A DNA stretch of 49,966 bases, from NCBI RefSeq assembly GCF_016861975.1, contig NZ_BOMB01000055.1, positions 1-49,966 on the forward strand. The letters are read 5' to 3'. This document shows, in pieces, positions 7,015-14,843 of this stretch. The stretch is from Actinocatenispora rupis. Lineage in GTDB: Bacteria; Actinomycetota; Actinomycetes; Mycobacteriales; Micromonosporaceae. Under the pieces are notes generated by a model, which saw nothing but the letters and a program-made list of their open reading frames with translations, was not told where the DNA came from and ran no database searches. The translations under genes were made by a program, and so were the position numbers. Each line of letters opens with the position of its first letter. Position 1 is the first letter of the stretch.

Positions 7015-8994
7015 TCAGAGGTCGATACCGACGAGGTTGCGGCCCTTCAGCGTGTACAGCGAGCGGCCGTCCGGACTGGCCGCGAGTACCGGGACGCTGT
7101 AGTACTCGGCGGCGAGGTCGTCGACGACGGTGGTGACCGCGGGGCTGTCGCCGGCGCGTACCCGGAAGACACGGTGGCCGTCGGTGCCGTAGAGACCGCC
7201 GCGGGCCGTGGTGAGCACGCTCTGGCCGGTGCCGACGGTGGCGCTGCCGAGCAGCTTCCCGGTACTCGGGTCGAGCGTGAACAGCACGCCGGTGTCGGTG
7301 CTGCCGTACAGCCGGTTGCCCCAGGAGACCAGGGAACTGACCTGCCCGGCGCCGTCGACCGGCGTCACCTGCCAGCGCACCGTCCCGGTCCGCAGGTCGT
7401 ACGCGGAGACGGTGGCGGACGGCACGATCGGGTCGGTGCCGAGGCTGTTGCGGGTCTCGCTGCCCAGGTACGCGACGCCGCCGCGGCTGGTCACCGACCG
7501 CACCGACTGGTCCGGTACGACGCCGCGGTGCACGACGAGCCGCCCGGTCCGTACGGAGTAGACGGCGAGCGCGCCGTTGAGCTTGCCGTAGTCGGCCTCG
7601 GTACTGAGCAGCAGCTGTCCGGTGTCGGCGTCGTAGTGCGCGTCGGTGGGCCGGGTCTGTTCGTTGCCGACGTCGCCGACCTGCCGCAGCCCGGTGCCGT
7701 CCGGGCCCATCGCGTACAGCCGGGCAAGGGTGTAGACGCCGAGGTAGACGGTGCCGCCGACCTGGGTCATGGTCTTCGCCTCGCCGGTCAGGAACGTCCG
7801 CATACTCGTCCCGCCGGCGAGGTCGTGCACCTGCACGCCGACCTTGCCGCTGACCAGTACGGTGCCGTCGGTGGTGGCGGCGACCTGCATGGCGAGTTCG
7901 GGGGTGGGCGGCAGGCCGGCGGCGACCAGGTCGTAACCGGTGAAGGTGCGGGTGGCGAGGTCGAGGTCGACCACCGCGCTGGTCAGTTCGGCGCGCAGCA
8001 CGCCGCCGTCGAGCACGATCCGGTTCGTGTACGCCCCGTCGTACGGTGCGCCCAGCGACTCGGCGCCGCCGGCCGCGGTGTACCGGTAGATCGTGCCGGA
8101 CGGGCGGGTGGCGAGGTAGGTGGCGTCGTCGCCGACGGTGATCGCCGTGACGTACTGGTCGGTCGGGTTCGGCCGCACCGCGGTGGGATGCGCCGGGTCG
8201 GCCGTGTCGTACACGAGCATGGTGCCGAGCGGGGACAGGCTGACCGCGAGCGTGTCGCCGGACAGCGCCATCGTCGCCGCGAACGTCGCGTCCCGGTACG
8301 TCTCCGGCAGCAGTTCGGTCCTCGCCCCGCTGGCGCGGTCGATCGCGACGAGGTGCGCGTGCGAACCGACCCCGGCGTACACGGTGGTGTCGCTGGCGGC
8401 GATGCTCCGCACGTACTGTTCGCCCGCGACGACCGTGCCGAGGTTGGTCGTCACCCCGCTGCCCGGGTCGTACTCCCGGACCGAGCCGTCGGGGTAGGTG
8501 CCGCCGAAGACCCTGCCGTCGGGCGAGGCGGTGAGTGCCCAGATGAACGAGCCGAAGGTCGCGACCTTCGTCAGCGCGCCGCTCGTGGTGTCCAGCCGGT
8601 ACAGGTCGCCCGGCGTGTACGTGCCGATGTAGAGGTCGGTGCCGATATGGGTCATCGCCCAAACCCCGTCCCCGGTCGGCAGCGACACCTGGTCCGCGAC
8701 GAGGTGGGTGGCCGGGTCGTACGCGCCGACGCGGACCGGCGAGACGCCCGACGTGGCCGTCCACAACCGGCCGCCGACCGGCTCGGCGACACCGGTCGAC
8801 GTCACCTCGGACGCCGGCCCGAGATCCCGTACCGACGGGGATCCGGTGGAGTCGGCGGGACGTGCCGCGGCGGACGGTGACGACGCGGCGGACGGTGGGT
8901 GGGACGGTGGCCGGGCCGGCGACGCGCTGGCCGTACCGGCCGGGACGAGTGCGGCGACGAGCGCCGCGGCGAGCATGAGCCGAACTGTCCGCAC
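7015..8994 (-). CDS. secreted beta-propeller (PQQ/WD40-like) protein
   Basis: A 659-residue exported protein. The N-terminus is a Sec signal (VRTVRLMLAAALVAALVPAG, cleavage near ASA), followed by a Pro/Ser/Ala linker of about 35 residues. The rest is built of many repeated four-stranded blades such as LYIGTYTPGDLYRLD, VFGGTYPDGSVREYD, TVYLGVYTLARLYAM and LYGSTDTGVLFTLDPSTG, the pattern of YVTN/PQQ-like propellers. No catalytic residues can be named; ligand binding or surface scaffolding is likely. I chose the GTG at 8994 because GGAGG lies 5 bases upstream; the ATG at 9021 would put extra residues before the signal. It is divergent from the DinB gene across a 115-base promoter region. Confidence 0.85.
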   Translation of the reverse strand: MRTVRLMLAAALVAALVPAGTASASPARPPSHPPSAASSPSAAARPADSTGSPSVRDLGPASEVTSTGVAEPVGGRLWTATSGVSPVRVGAYDPATHLVADQVSLPTGDGVWAMTHIGTDLYIGTYTPGDLYRLDTTSGALTKVATFGSFIWALTASPDGRVFGGTYPDGSVREYDPGSGVTTNLGTVVAGEQYVRSIAASDTTVYAGVGSHAHLVAIDRASGARTELLPETYRDATFAATMALSGDTLAVSLSPLGTMLVYDTADPAHPTAVRPNPTDQYVTAITVGDDATYLATRPSGTIYRYTAAGGAESLGAPYDGAYTNRIVLDGGVLRAELTSAVVDLDLATRTFTGYDLVAAGLPPTPELAMQVAATTDGTVLVSGKVGVQVHDLAGGTSMRTFLTGEAKTMTQVGGTVYLGVYTLARLYAMGPDGTGLRQVGDVGNEQTRPTDAHYDADTGQLLLSTEADYGKLNGALAVYSVRTGRLVVHRGVVPDQSVRSVTSRGGVAYLGSETRNSLGTDPIVPSATVSAYDLRTGTVRWQVTPVDGAGQVSSLVSWGNRLYGSTDTGVLFTLDPSTGKLLGSATVGTGQSVLTTARGGLYGTDGHRVFRVRAGDSPAVTTVVDDLAAEYYSVPVLAASPDGRSLYTLKGRNLVGIDL

Positions 8995-9097
8995 ACGGAC
9001 CTCCGCAGGAATTACGGTCATGACTCTAATGATCTCGGCACCCTAGCCGTGGGTACGGGAAGCGGGCAAGACCCGGACCGCTGTCGTACCCCCGGCC

Positions 9098-9103
9098 TAG
9101 GGT
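9098..9103 (+). promoter_or_regulatory. -10 element of a leaderless gene
   Basis: TAGGGT ends 6 bases before the ATG of the DinB gene, which would place the transcription start at or next to the A of the start codon. No Shine-Dalgarno sequence is present, consistent with leaderless initiation. No clear -35 is seen. Confidence 0.5.
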
Positions 9104-9109
9104 GGCCGC

Positions 9110-9643
9110 ATGGCAGACACCGACGAGGCGTTCGTCCGCCCGTCCACCGCCGTCAGCGACCCCGGCGAGCTGCTCGCCGGCTACCTCGACGGATACCGGA
9201 ATGCGTTGCTGCGCAAGGTGAGTGACCTGTCCGAGGCGCAGCTGCGGCAGGCCGTGCTGCCGTCCGGCTGGACCCCGCTCGGCCTCGTGACGCACCTGCG
9301 CCACGTCGACCGGCGGTGGCTGCGCTGGGGCTTCGCCGGCGAGCGGATCGACGACGTGTGGGGCGACCACGACGCGGGCGACCCCGACGGCCCCTGGTTC
9401 GTCGCCGACACCGCGAGCGCCGCCGACGTGCTCCGCGAGTTCCGGGAGGAGGCGGAGCGGTGCCGCCGGGTGATCGCCGGCCACGCCCTCACCGAGCGCG
9501 CCGTGCCCGGCCCCCGGTTCGACCCGGACGAGCCGGTGCCGACGCTCGGCTGGATCCTCTGCCACCTCCTGCAGGAGTACGCGCGGCATCTCGGCCATCT
9601 CGACGTGGTGCGGGAGCTGACCGACGGCGAAACCGGGGAATGA
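9110..9643 (+). CDS. DinB/DUF664 family protein
   Basis: A 177-residue four-helix-bundle protein of the DinB superfamily, DUF664 branch. The landmarks are the first helix (LLAGYLDGYRNALLRKVSDLSEAQLRQ), the GWTPLGLVTHLRHVDRRWL segment carrying a metal-ligand His, and the C-terminal helix HLLQEYARHLGHLDVVREL with two more His. The three His on these helices are the usual divalent-metal site. Members are mostly uncharacterised; some are thiol (bacillithiol or mycothiol) S-transferases, so a mycothiol-linked detoxification role is possible. It has its own leaderless promoter and stands alone ahead of the YCII-sigma pair. Confidence 0.88.
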   Translation: MADTDEAFVRPSTAVSDPGELLAGYLDGYRNALLRKVSDLSEAQLRQAVLPSGWTPLGLVTHLRHVDRRWLRWGFAGERIDDVWGDHDAGDPDGPWFVADTASAADVLREFREEAERCRRVIAGHALTERAVPGPRFDPDEPVPTLGWILCHLLQEYARHLGHLDVVRELTDGETGE

Positions 9644-9726
9644 CGGGTGTCCTCCCGGGCGGCCGCCGTTCGTCCCTACAGTGAGGGCGGGTGAGAGGGC
9701 CCGCCTCGATTCCACGAGGAGTGATC

Positions 9727-10071
9727 ATGCCCAGGTACGTTGCACTCACGTACACGAAGGACGTCGACTGGACGAGCCCGGAGTACCGCGCCGAGATGGC
9801 GGACTACGCGGAGTTCGGGAAGGCCGCGGCGGCGGTGATCCGGGGCGGCGACGCGCTCTACCCGACGAGTACCGCGACGACGGTGCGGGTCAGCGGCGGC
9901 AAGGGCGGCGACGTGCTCACCACCGACGGGCCGTTCGCCGAGACCAAGGAGGCGCTGACCGGCTTCTACGTGCTGGAGTGCGCCGACCTCGACGAGGCGG
10001 TCAAGGTCGCGTCGACGATCCCGGCGGCGTGGGACGGCGCGGTCGAGGTACGGCCGATCATCGAGTTCTGA
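9727..10071 (+). CDS. YCII-related (DGPF) protein, partner of ECF42 sigma
   Basis: A 114-residue YCII-family protein with an alpha/beta ferredoxin-like fold. The family marker DGPFAETKEALTGFYVLE is present at about residues 66-83. The ATG at 9727 is preceded by GAGGAG at good spacing; an upstream frame to 9691 is not needed. Its stop is 12 bases before the sigma factor gene. Genes of this DGPF type are the standard neighbours of ECF42 sigma factors, which they accompany in place of a classical anti-sigma factor; what they sense is not settled. A possible -10, TACAGT at 9676, and a GC-rich hairpin lie in the leader. Confidence 0.93.
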   Translation: MPRYVALTYTKDVDWTSPEYRAEMADYAEFGKAAAAVIRGGDALYPTSTATTVRVSGGKGGDVLTTDGPFAETKEALTGFYVLECADLDEAVKVASTIPAAWDGAVEVRPIIEF

Positions 10072-10083
10072 GGGGTCCGGTCC

Positions 10084-11307
10084 GTGCGTGCCGGTGACAC
10101 CGTCGCCGACCTGGTCCGTACCGAGGGGACACGGGTGCTGGCCACGTTGGCGCGTGTCACCGGCAGCATCGAGCTGGCCGAGGACGCCACCCAGGACGCG
10201 GTCGTACGCGCGCTGGAAACCTGGCCGCGGGACGGCATCCCGCACAACCCGCGCGGCTGGCTGCTGGTCACCGCGCGGCACCGGGCGCTGGACGTGCTGC
10301 GGCGCGAGGCACGCCGGGCCGGGAAGGAGGCGGCGGCGATGCTGCCCACCTGGCCGGAGCCGGAACCGCCGGAGGTCGTCCGCGACGACCTGCTGCGGCT
10401 GGTGTTCACCTGCTGCCATCCGGCGCTGTCGGCGGAGGCGCAGGTGGCGCTGGCGTTGCGGACGTTGGCGGGGCTGTCGACCGCGGAGGTGGCCGCCGCG
10501 CTGCTGGTGTCCGAGGCGACGATGGCGAAGCGGCTCACCCGGGCCCGGCAGAAGATCGCCCGCGCGCGCATCCCGTACCGGGTGCCCGCGGCGGAGGAGC
10601 TGCCGGACCGGCTGGCCGGCGTCGCCGCCACCGTCTACCTCGTCTTCAACGCCGGGTACGACGCGGACGAGCCCGCGGCCACCGCCCGCCTCACCGCCGA
10701 GGCCGTACGGCTGGGGCGGCTGCTCGCCGAACTGTTCCCGGACGAGCCGACCGCGCTCGGGCTGCTGGCGCTGATGCTGCTGCAGGACTCCCGGCGCGCC
10801 GCGCGTACCGATGCGGACGGCCGGCTGGTACTGCTGGCCGACCAGGACCGGAGCCGGTGGGACCGGGCGGCGGTGACCGAGGGCGTCACGCTGGTCGGCA
10901 CGGCGCTGCGTCGTACGCCGGACCGGCCCGAGCCGTACGTGGTGCAGGCCGCGATCGCCGCCTGCCACGCGCTCGCCCCGTCGTACCGGGAAACCGACTG
11001 GGATGCCGTCGTCTCCTGGTACGACGTGCTGTTGACGGTGCACGACACGCCCGTGGTCCGGCTCAACCGCGCGGCGGCGGTGGCCGAACGGGACGGCCCG
11101 GCGGCGGGCCTGGCGCTGGTCGACGCGATCACCGACCTGCCCGGGTACCCGTGGTGGCACGCCGCCCGCGCCGAGCTGCTGTACCGGTCGGGCGACCACC
11201 CGGCGGCGCGCGCCGCGTACGACCGGGCGGTCGCGGCGGGGCTGCGCCGGCAGGCGGCCGATCACCTGCGGCTGCGTCTCGACCGGCCGCCGGCCGGCCA
11301 ACCCTGA
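10084..11307 (+). CDS. ECF sigma factor with C-terminal TPR-like extension (ECF42 type)
   Basis: A 407-residue sigma-70 family protein, about twice the length of a simple ECF sigma. Region 2 covers residues 10-75 (AEDATQDAVVRALETWP, then NPRGWLLVTARHRALDVLRR). Region 4 covers about 115-165 (LALRTLAGLSTAEVAAALLVSEATMAKRLTRARQKI). The remaining 220 residues form a helical TPR-like domain, with YLVFNAGYDAD as in ECF42 proteins, that is needed for activity in that group. It starts at a GTG 12 bases after the YCII gene and is surely in its operon. Target genes are unknown; in this group they often include the DGPF gene itself. Confidence 0.93.
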   Translation: MRAGDTVADLVRTEGTRVLATLARVTGSIELAEDATQDAVVRALETWPRDGIPHNPRGWLLVTARHRALDVLRREARRAGKEAAAMLPTWPEPEPPEVVRDDLLRLVFTCCHPALSAEAQVALALRTLAGLSTAEVAAALLVSEATMAKRLTRARQKIARARIPYRVPAAEELPDRLAGVAATVYLVFNAGYDADEPAATARLTAEAVRLGRLLAELFPDEPTALGLLALMLLQDSRRAARTDADGRLVLLADQDRSRWDRAAVTEGVTLVGTALRRTPDRPEPYVVQAAIAACHALAPSYRETDWDAVVSWYDVLLTVHDTPVVRLNRAAAVAERDGPAAGLALVDAITDLPGYPWWHAARAELLYRSGDHPAARAAYDRAVAAGLRRQAADHLRLRLDRPPAGQP

Positions 11308-11368
11308 GCCGGCCGGGCGCCGCCGGTGAACCGGACCTGAGCGGGCGACGCCGGCGGAGCGGCCCGGC

Positions 11369-11566
11369 CTATTCCTCCACTATGGACAGTGCCTGCGCCG
11401 GGCACAGCTGCACCGCGTCACGCACGGCGTCCTCGTACTCGGCGGCGGGCTCGGTGGTGTGCAGGACGACCGTGCCCTCGGCGTCGTCCTGGTCGAACAC
11501 GGCCGGTTCGGTCAGGACGCACTGTCCCGCACCGATGCACACGTCCGTGTCGGCGGAAATCCGCAT
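11369..11566 (-). CDS. 3Fe-4S type ferredoxin
   Basis: A 65-residue ferredoxin. The cluster ligands are the two Cys of CIGAGQC (residues 10 and 16) and the Cys of LCPAQAL near residue 55. The C-x5-C spacing and the absence of a fourth nearby Cys are typical of the single 3Fe-4S ferredoxins that feed electrons to actinobacterial P450s. The ATG at 11566 has GAGGAG upstream and lies 11 bases after the P450 stop, so the two are cotranscribed and form an electron-transfer pair. No ferredoxin reductase is encoded nearby, so it must share one from elsewhere. Confidence 0.95.
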   Translation of the reverse strand: MRISADTDVCIGAGQCVLTEPAVFDQDDAEGTVVLHTTEPAAEYEDAVRDAVQLCPAQALSIVEE

Positions 11567-11577
11567 GGTCTCGCTCC

Positions 11578-12777
11578 TCACCAGGTGACCGGCAGCTCGT
11601 AGCAACCGTAGATGGTCGCATCCTGCTTGGTCGGGATGTCCTCGACCCCGCCGGCCAGCGCCAGCGTCGGTACCCGCCGCAGCAGCGTGTCGAACACGAT
11701 GGTCAGCTCGGCGCGCGCCAGGTTCTGCCCGAGGCACTGGTGCGGCCCGAACCCGAACGCCACGTGGTGCCGCGCGCCGCGGGTCACGTCCAGGTCGTCC
11801 GGCCGTTCGAACACCTGCGGGTCGCGGTTCGCGGCCAGCCCGAGCGCGATGACGCCCTCCCCCGCGGCGATCGGCTGCCCACCGATCTCGGTGTCGGCGA
11901 CGGCGACGCGCGCGGTGCCCGAGTCGACGATCGAGAAGTACCGGAGGAGTTCCTCGACGGCGAGCGGCGTGGTGGCCGGGTCGTCCCGTACGAGGCCGAG
12001 CTGGTCGGGGTGGGTGAGCAGCGCGAGCGTACCGAGGGAGATCATGTTGGCGGTCGTCTCGTGCCCGGCGATCAGCAGCAGGAACGCCAGGCTGACCAGC
12101 CCGCCGTGGTCCTCGGTGCCGTCCGCGCGGGCGCGCAGGATCTGCCGGCCGAGCAGGTCGTCTCCGGGCTCCCGCTCCTTCTCCGTCACCAACCCGTCCA
12201 GGTACTCCCGCACCTCGGTGGCGGCGGCCATCCGCTCGTCCGGGTCGACGGCCCGGTTGACGAGCCGGGCGCTGCGGGACTGGAAGAACTCGTGGTCCGC
12301 GTACGGCACGCCGAGCAGTTCGCAGATGACCAGCGACGGCACCGGCAGCGACAGGTACCGCACCAGGTCGGCGGGCTGGCCGGCGGCGAGCAGCGTGTCG
12401 ATCGCCTCGTCGACGATCTGCTGGATGCGCGGCCGCAACGCGTGCACCCGCGGCACGCTGAACTCGCTGATTACCGGGCGGCGGGCGGCGCTGTGCGCGG
12501 CGCCGTCGAGGCCGATCATCGGCTGCGGGAAGTCGGCGGGCGGGCGCACCCCGAACGCCCGCAACGGAAAGCCGGGGTTGCGCCGGTTGGAACTGAGCGC
12601 CGGGTCGGCCAGCGCGGCCCGGACGTCCTCGTGCCGGGTGAGCAGCCAGGTGCGCTGGTCGCCGGGCAGCTGCGCGCTGACCACGGGCCGCGTCCCCCGG
12701 AGCTCCGCGTACTCCGGTGGCGCGTCGAAGGGGCAGGTCCGGTTCATCGGGAAGGCGGGAACGTCCGGTGCGGTCAT
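11578..12777 (-). CDS. cytochrome P450
   Basis: A 399-residue soluble bacterial P450, a heme monooxygenase. The I-helix oxygen-binding motif AGHETT is at residues 237-242, the K-helix ExxR is E276 to R279, and the heme-binding loop FGFGPHQCLG is at 341-350 with Cys348 as the axial ligand. The length and the NRDPQVFERPDDLDVTRG meander fit the CYP105/CYP107-like groups of actinobacteria, but I cannot assign a subfamily. It shares an operon with its ferredoxin and is divergent from a TetR gene, which probably represses it. The substrate is unknown; xenobiotic or secondary-metabolite oxidation are both plausible. Confidence 0.95.
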   Translation of the reverse strand: MTAPDVPAFPMNRTCPFDAPPEYAELRGTRPVVSAQLPGDQRTWLLTRHEDVRAALADPALSSNRRNPGFPLRAFGVRPPADFPQPMIGLDGAAHSAARRPVISEFSVPRVHALRPRIQQIVDEAIDTLLAAGQPADLVRYLSLPVPSLVICELLGVPYADHEFFQSRSARLVNRAVDPDERMAAATEVREYLDGLVTEKEREPGDDLLGRQILRARADGTEDHGGLVSLAFLLLIAGHETTANMISLGTLALLTHPDQLGLVRDDPATTPLAVEELLRYFSIVDSGTARVAVADTEIGGQPIAAGEGVIALGLAANRDPQVFERPDDLDVTRGARHHVAFGFGPHQCLGQNLARAELTIVFDTLLRRVPTLALAGGVEDIPTKQDATIYGCYELPVTW

Positions 12778-12839
12778 CACGTACCCCGATCTGGTCGGCA
12801 CGGATATGGAGGAATGCCTTCCGGTTACCGTACACAAGC

Positions 12840-12854
12840 GGAAGATCATCTTCC
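12840..12854. promoter_or_regulatory. palindromic operator between P450 and TetR genes
   Basis: GGAAGATCATCTTCC is a perfect palindrome with 7-base arms around a single C. It lies 63 bases upstream of the P450 start and 95 bases upstream of the TetR start, in the 171-base divergent promoter region. This is the place and form expected of a TetR operator, and it is AT-rich against its surroundings. Confidence 0.6.
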
Positions 12855-12948
12855 AGATATTCGGGCACGGTTCGTCGAATCGGCTGATTCCGACGGCGAA
12901 CGTGCAGGTCACGCAGCGGATAGAATCCGCGCAACCACGGAGGCCGAC

Positions 12949-13611
12949 ATGCCCGATCCCCTGACCGCGTCCGGGTTGCGCGCCGACGCCCGCCGCAACC
13001 GCGACCAGCTCCTCGACGCGGCCCGCGCGCTGTTCTCCGACCGCGGACCCGACGTACCGATGGAGGAGATCGCGCGGCGCGCCGGCGTCGGCGTCGGCAC
13101 CCTGTACCGGCGGTTCAGCGACCGGGACACGCTCATCCGCGCGGTCGCGCTCGACACGTGGACCCGGCTGCTCGCCGACGCGCGTACCGCCGAGGCCGAG
13201 GAACCCGACGCCTGGCACGCCCTGCGCCGCATCCTCCAGCTCACCGTGCACCTGCGCGTCGTCGTACGGATGTCGATGTTCTCGCCGCGCGCGTCGGCGG
13301 TGCTGCGCGACTCGCCCGAGGCGTACGAGATCCGCAGTGCGTTGCTGGGTCGGCTGGAACGGCTCGTCGACGCGGCGCAGGCGGACGGCGCGCTGCGGCC
13401 GGACGTCGGCGCCGGCGACCTCACCGCCGTCGTCGGCATGATCATCCACGAGCTGCCGGACCTGCCCGACGACCTCGGCGCGCAGGTCTCCGCCCGCTGC
13501 ATCGGCCTGGTACTCGACGGGCTCGCCGCGCCCGCGCGCAGTCCGCTGCCCGGCACCCCCGTACGCATCGGGGAGCTGCTGCCCTGGGCCAGCGCGCGTC
13601 CCGGTGAGTGA
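12949..13611 (+). CDS. TetR family transcriptional regulator
   Basis: A 220-residue repressor. The N-terminal helix-turn-helix covers residues 10-58: LRADARRNRDQLLDAARALF, then EEIARRAGVGVGTLYRRFSDRD, the strongly conserved TetR signature. The C-terminal two thirds is the helical ligand-binding and dimerisation domain. The ATG at 12949 has GGAGG 6 bases upstream, and a good -10, TAGAAT, lies at 12921-12926. It is divergent from the P450-ferredoxin pair with a palindrome between them, so it probably regulates both itself and the P450. The ligand is unknown. Confidence 0.93.
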   Translation: MPDPLTASGLRADARRNRDQLLDAARALFSDRGPDVPMEEIARRAGVGVGTLYRRFSDRDTLIRAVALDTWTRLLADARTAEAEEPDAWHALRRILQLTVHLRVVVRMSMFSPRASAVLRDSPEAYEIRSALLGRLERLVDAAQADGALRPDVGAGDLTAVVGMIIHELPDLPDDLGAQVSARCIGLVLDGLAAPARSPLPGTPVRIGELLPWASARPGE

Positions 13612-13655
13612 CCGCCGTCGATAGCCTGGTGCGGTCACCCGTTCAGGAGGTCACC

Positions 13656-13916
13656 GTGGCATCGATCCAGGACGTCCAGGCGCAGCTCGCCGCCGGCAAG
13701 CAGAGCGCGCAGCAGGCGCTGCGCGCGCTCGGTACCGCGACCGCGGAGGTCGACAAGGCGTTGCAGCAGATCAGCGGCGCGGCGCAGGGCACCAACCACC
13801 CGAAGGTCCAGCAGAGCGTCGCCGCGCTGACCCAGGCCAGGGCCAAGGCGCAGGAGATGCAGCAGCTGCTGGTCGCCGGCCACCAGGCCGTCACCGAGTA
13901 CTCGGGGCAGCTCTGA
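13656..13916 (+). CDS. small helical protein resembling DUF6244
   Basis: An 86-residue, nearly all-helical protein rich in Ala and Gln: VASIQDVQAQLAAG, then long amphipathic helices and an ending AGHQAVTEYSGQL. The length, the opening and the V-x-x-Y-x-x-x-L ending resemble the small Micromonosporaceae DUF6244 family as I recall it; function is unknown. The GTG at 13656 has a strong CAGGAGG site 5 bases upstream. A possible -10, TAGCCT, lies at 13621-13626, so it may have its own promoter just after the TetR gene. It has no signal peptide. Heptad-like spacing suggests oligomers, and the size and shape recall WXG100-like proteins, but there is no WxG motif. Confidence 0.75.
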   Translation: MASIQDVQAQLAAGKQSAQQALRALGTATAEVDKALQQISGAAQGTNHPKVQQSVAALTQARAKAQEMQQLLVAGHQAVTEYSGQL

Positions 13917-13923
13917 CGTACGT

Positions 13924-13948
13924 GGATCCGTTGCGCGGCAAGCGAACC
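13924..13948 (+). repeat. REP-like element, copy B
   Basis: GGATCCGTTGCGCGGCAAGC and the following GAACC, 7 bases after the stop of the small helical protein. Copy F at 45555 matches it at about 21 of 25 positions. Confidence 0.6.
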
Positions 13949-13961
13949 GGCCCCGCGCAAC
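13930..13961. terminator. hairpin between converging genes
   Basis: GTTGCGCGG at 13930-13938 pairs with CCGCGCAAC at 13953-13961 across a 14-base loop. It lies between the converging small helical gene and the enoyl-CoA hydratase gene and overlaps REP-like copy B, suggesting the repeat acts as a terminator. Confidence 0.6.
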
Positions 13962-13987
13962 CCGGGCCGGGGTACGCGGGGGGGTGG

Positions 13988-14761
13988 TCAGCGGCCGGTG
14001 AAGCGGGGGTCGCGCTTGGCGCGGAACGCGGCGATCCCCTCGCGGCCGTCGGCGCTGGCGTAGAGCCGGGCGAGGGCGGCCTGTTCGGCGGTGAGCGCCG
14101 CGTCGAGGTCCTGGCGTACGCCGTCGTCGACGACGCGCTTGCCCTCGCGTACGGCCAGCGGCGCGGCGGCGGCGAGGGTGTCGGCGAGCTCGCGCGCGGC
14201 GCCGGCCAGCTCGTCCGGCGGTACCAGCCGGGTCAGCAGGCCGTGCCGGTCCGCCTCGTCCGGGTACAGGGTGCGGCCGGTCAGCACGAGTTCCTTGGTG
14301 AGCCGGGTGCCGACGGCGCGGGCGAGCCGCTGGGTGCCGCCGCCGCCCGGGATCAGGCCCAGTTTCACCTCCGGCAGGCCGAACCGGGCGCGCTCGGAGG
14401 CGACGATGAAGTCGCAGCAGAGCGCGACCTCGAAGCCGCCGCCGAAGGCGTACCCGTTGACGGCGGCGATCGTCGGCTGCGGCAGGGACGCCAGCTCGCC
14501 GAACACCGACCGGGACAGCCGCTGGTACGCGTCGAACTCGGCCGCGGTGGCCCCGTCGTACTCGCCGATGTCGGCGCCGGCGATGAAGCCGCGCCCGGTG
14601 CCGGTGACGACGAGGACCCGTACGGTGTCGTCGGCGCGGATCGCCCGCAGGTGCTCGCCGAGCGCCGTCACCATCGCGCGGGACAGCGCGCCGAGCGCCT
14701 CCTCCCGGTCGATCCGGAGGGTGGCGACGGCGCCGTCGCGGGTCAGGACCAGATGCTCCAC
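13988..14761 (-). CDS. enoyl-CoA hydratase/isomerase family protein
   Basis: A 257-residue crotonase-family enzyme acting on acyl-CoA. Both hydratase glutamates are present: Glu111 in GGGFEVALCCDF and Glu131 in FGLPEVKLGLIPGGGGTQRL. The oxyanion-hole loops are GFIAGADIGE and NGYAFGGG. These features support true 2-enoyl-CoA hydration rather than a diverged side activity. The start is a GTG at 14761 with GGAGG 6 bases upstream. It is the last gene of the LacI-headed operon and would hydrate the enoyl-CoA made from the imported acid. Confidence 0.93.
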   Translation of the reverse strand: MEHLVLTRDGAVATLRIDREEALGALSRAMVTALGEHLRAIRADDTVRVLVVTGTGRGFIAGADIGEYDGATAAEFDAYQRLSRSVFGELASLPQPTIAAVNGYAFGGGFEVALCCDFIVASERARFGLPEVKLGLIPGGGGTQRLARAVGTRLTKELVLTGRTLYPDEADRHGLLTRLVPPDELAGAARELADTLAAAAPLAVREGKRVVDDGVRQDLDAALTAEQAALARLYASADGREGIAAFRAKRDPRFTGR

Positions 14762-14782
14762 CGGGTACCTCCAGGCGTGGCC

Positions 14783-14807
14783 GGATCCGTTGTGCCGCAG
14801 GCGATCC
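14783..14807 (+). repeat. REP-like element, copy C
   Basis: GGATCCGTTGTGCCGCAGGC and the following GATCC, in the 82-base gap between the CoA-transferase stop and the hydratase start. CGGATC and GATCCG at its ends can pair. Confidence 0.5.
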
Positions 14808-14843
14808 GCCCGTCCGGAACCGGACGGACCGGTCGCGCCGCGG

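Noticed and set aside
9098-9110. Ribosome binding site for the DinB gene
   Set aside because: There is no Shine-Dalgarno sequence; the TAGGGT placement fits a leaderless start better.
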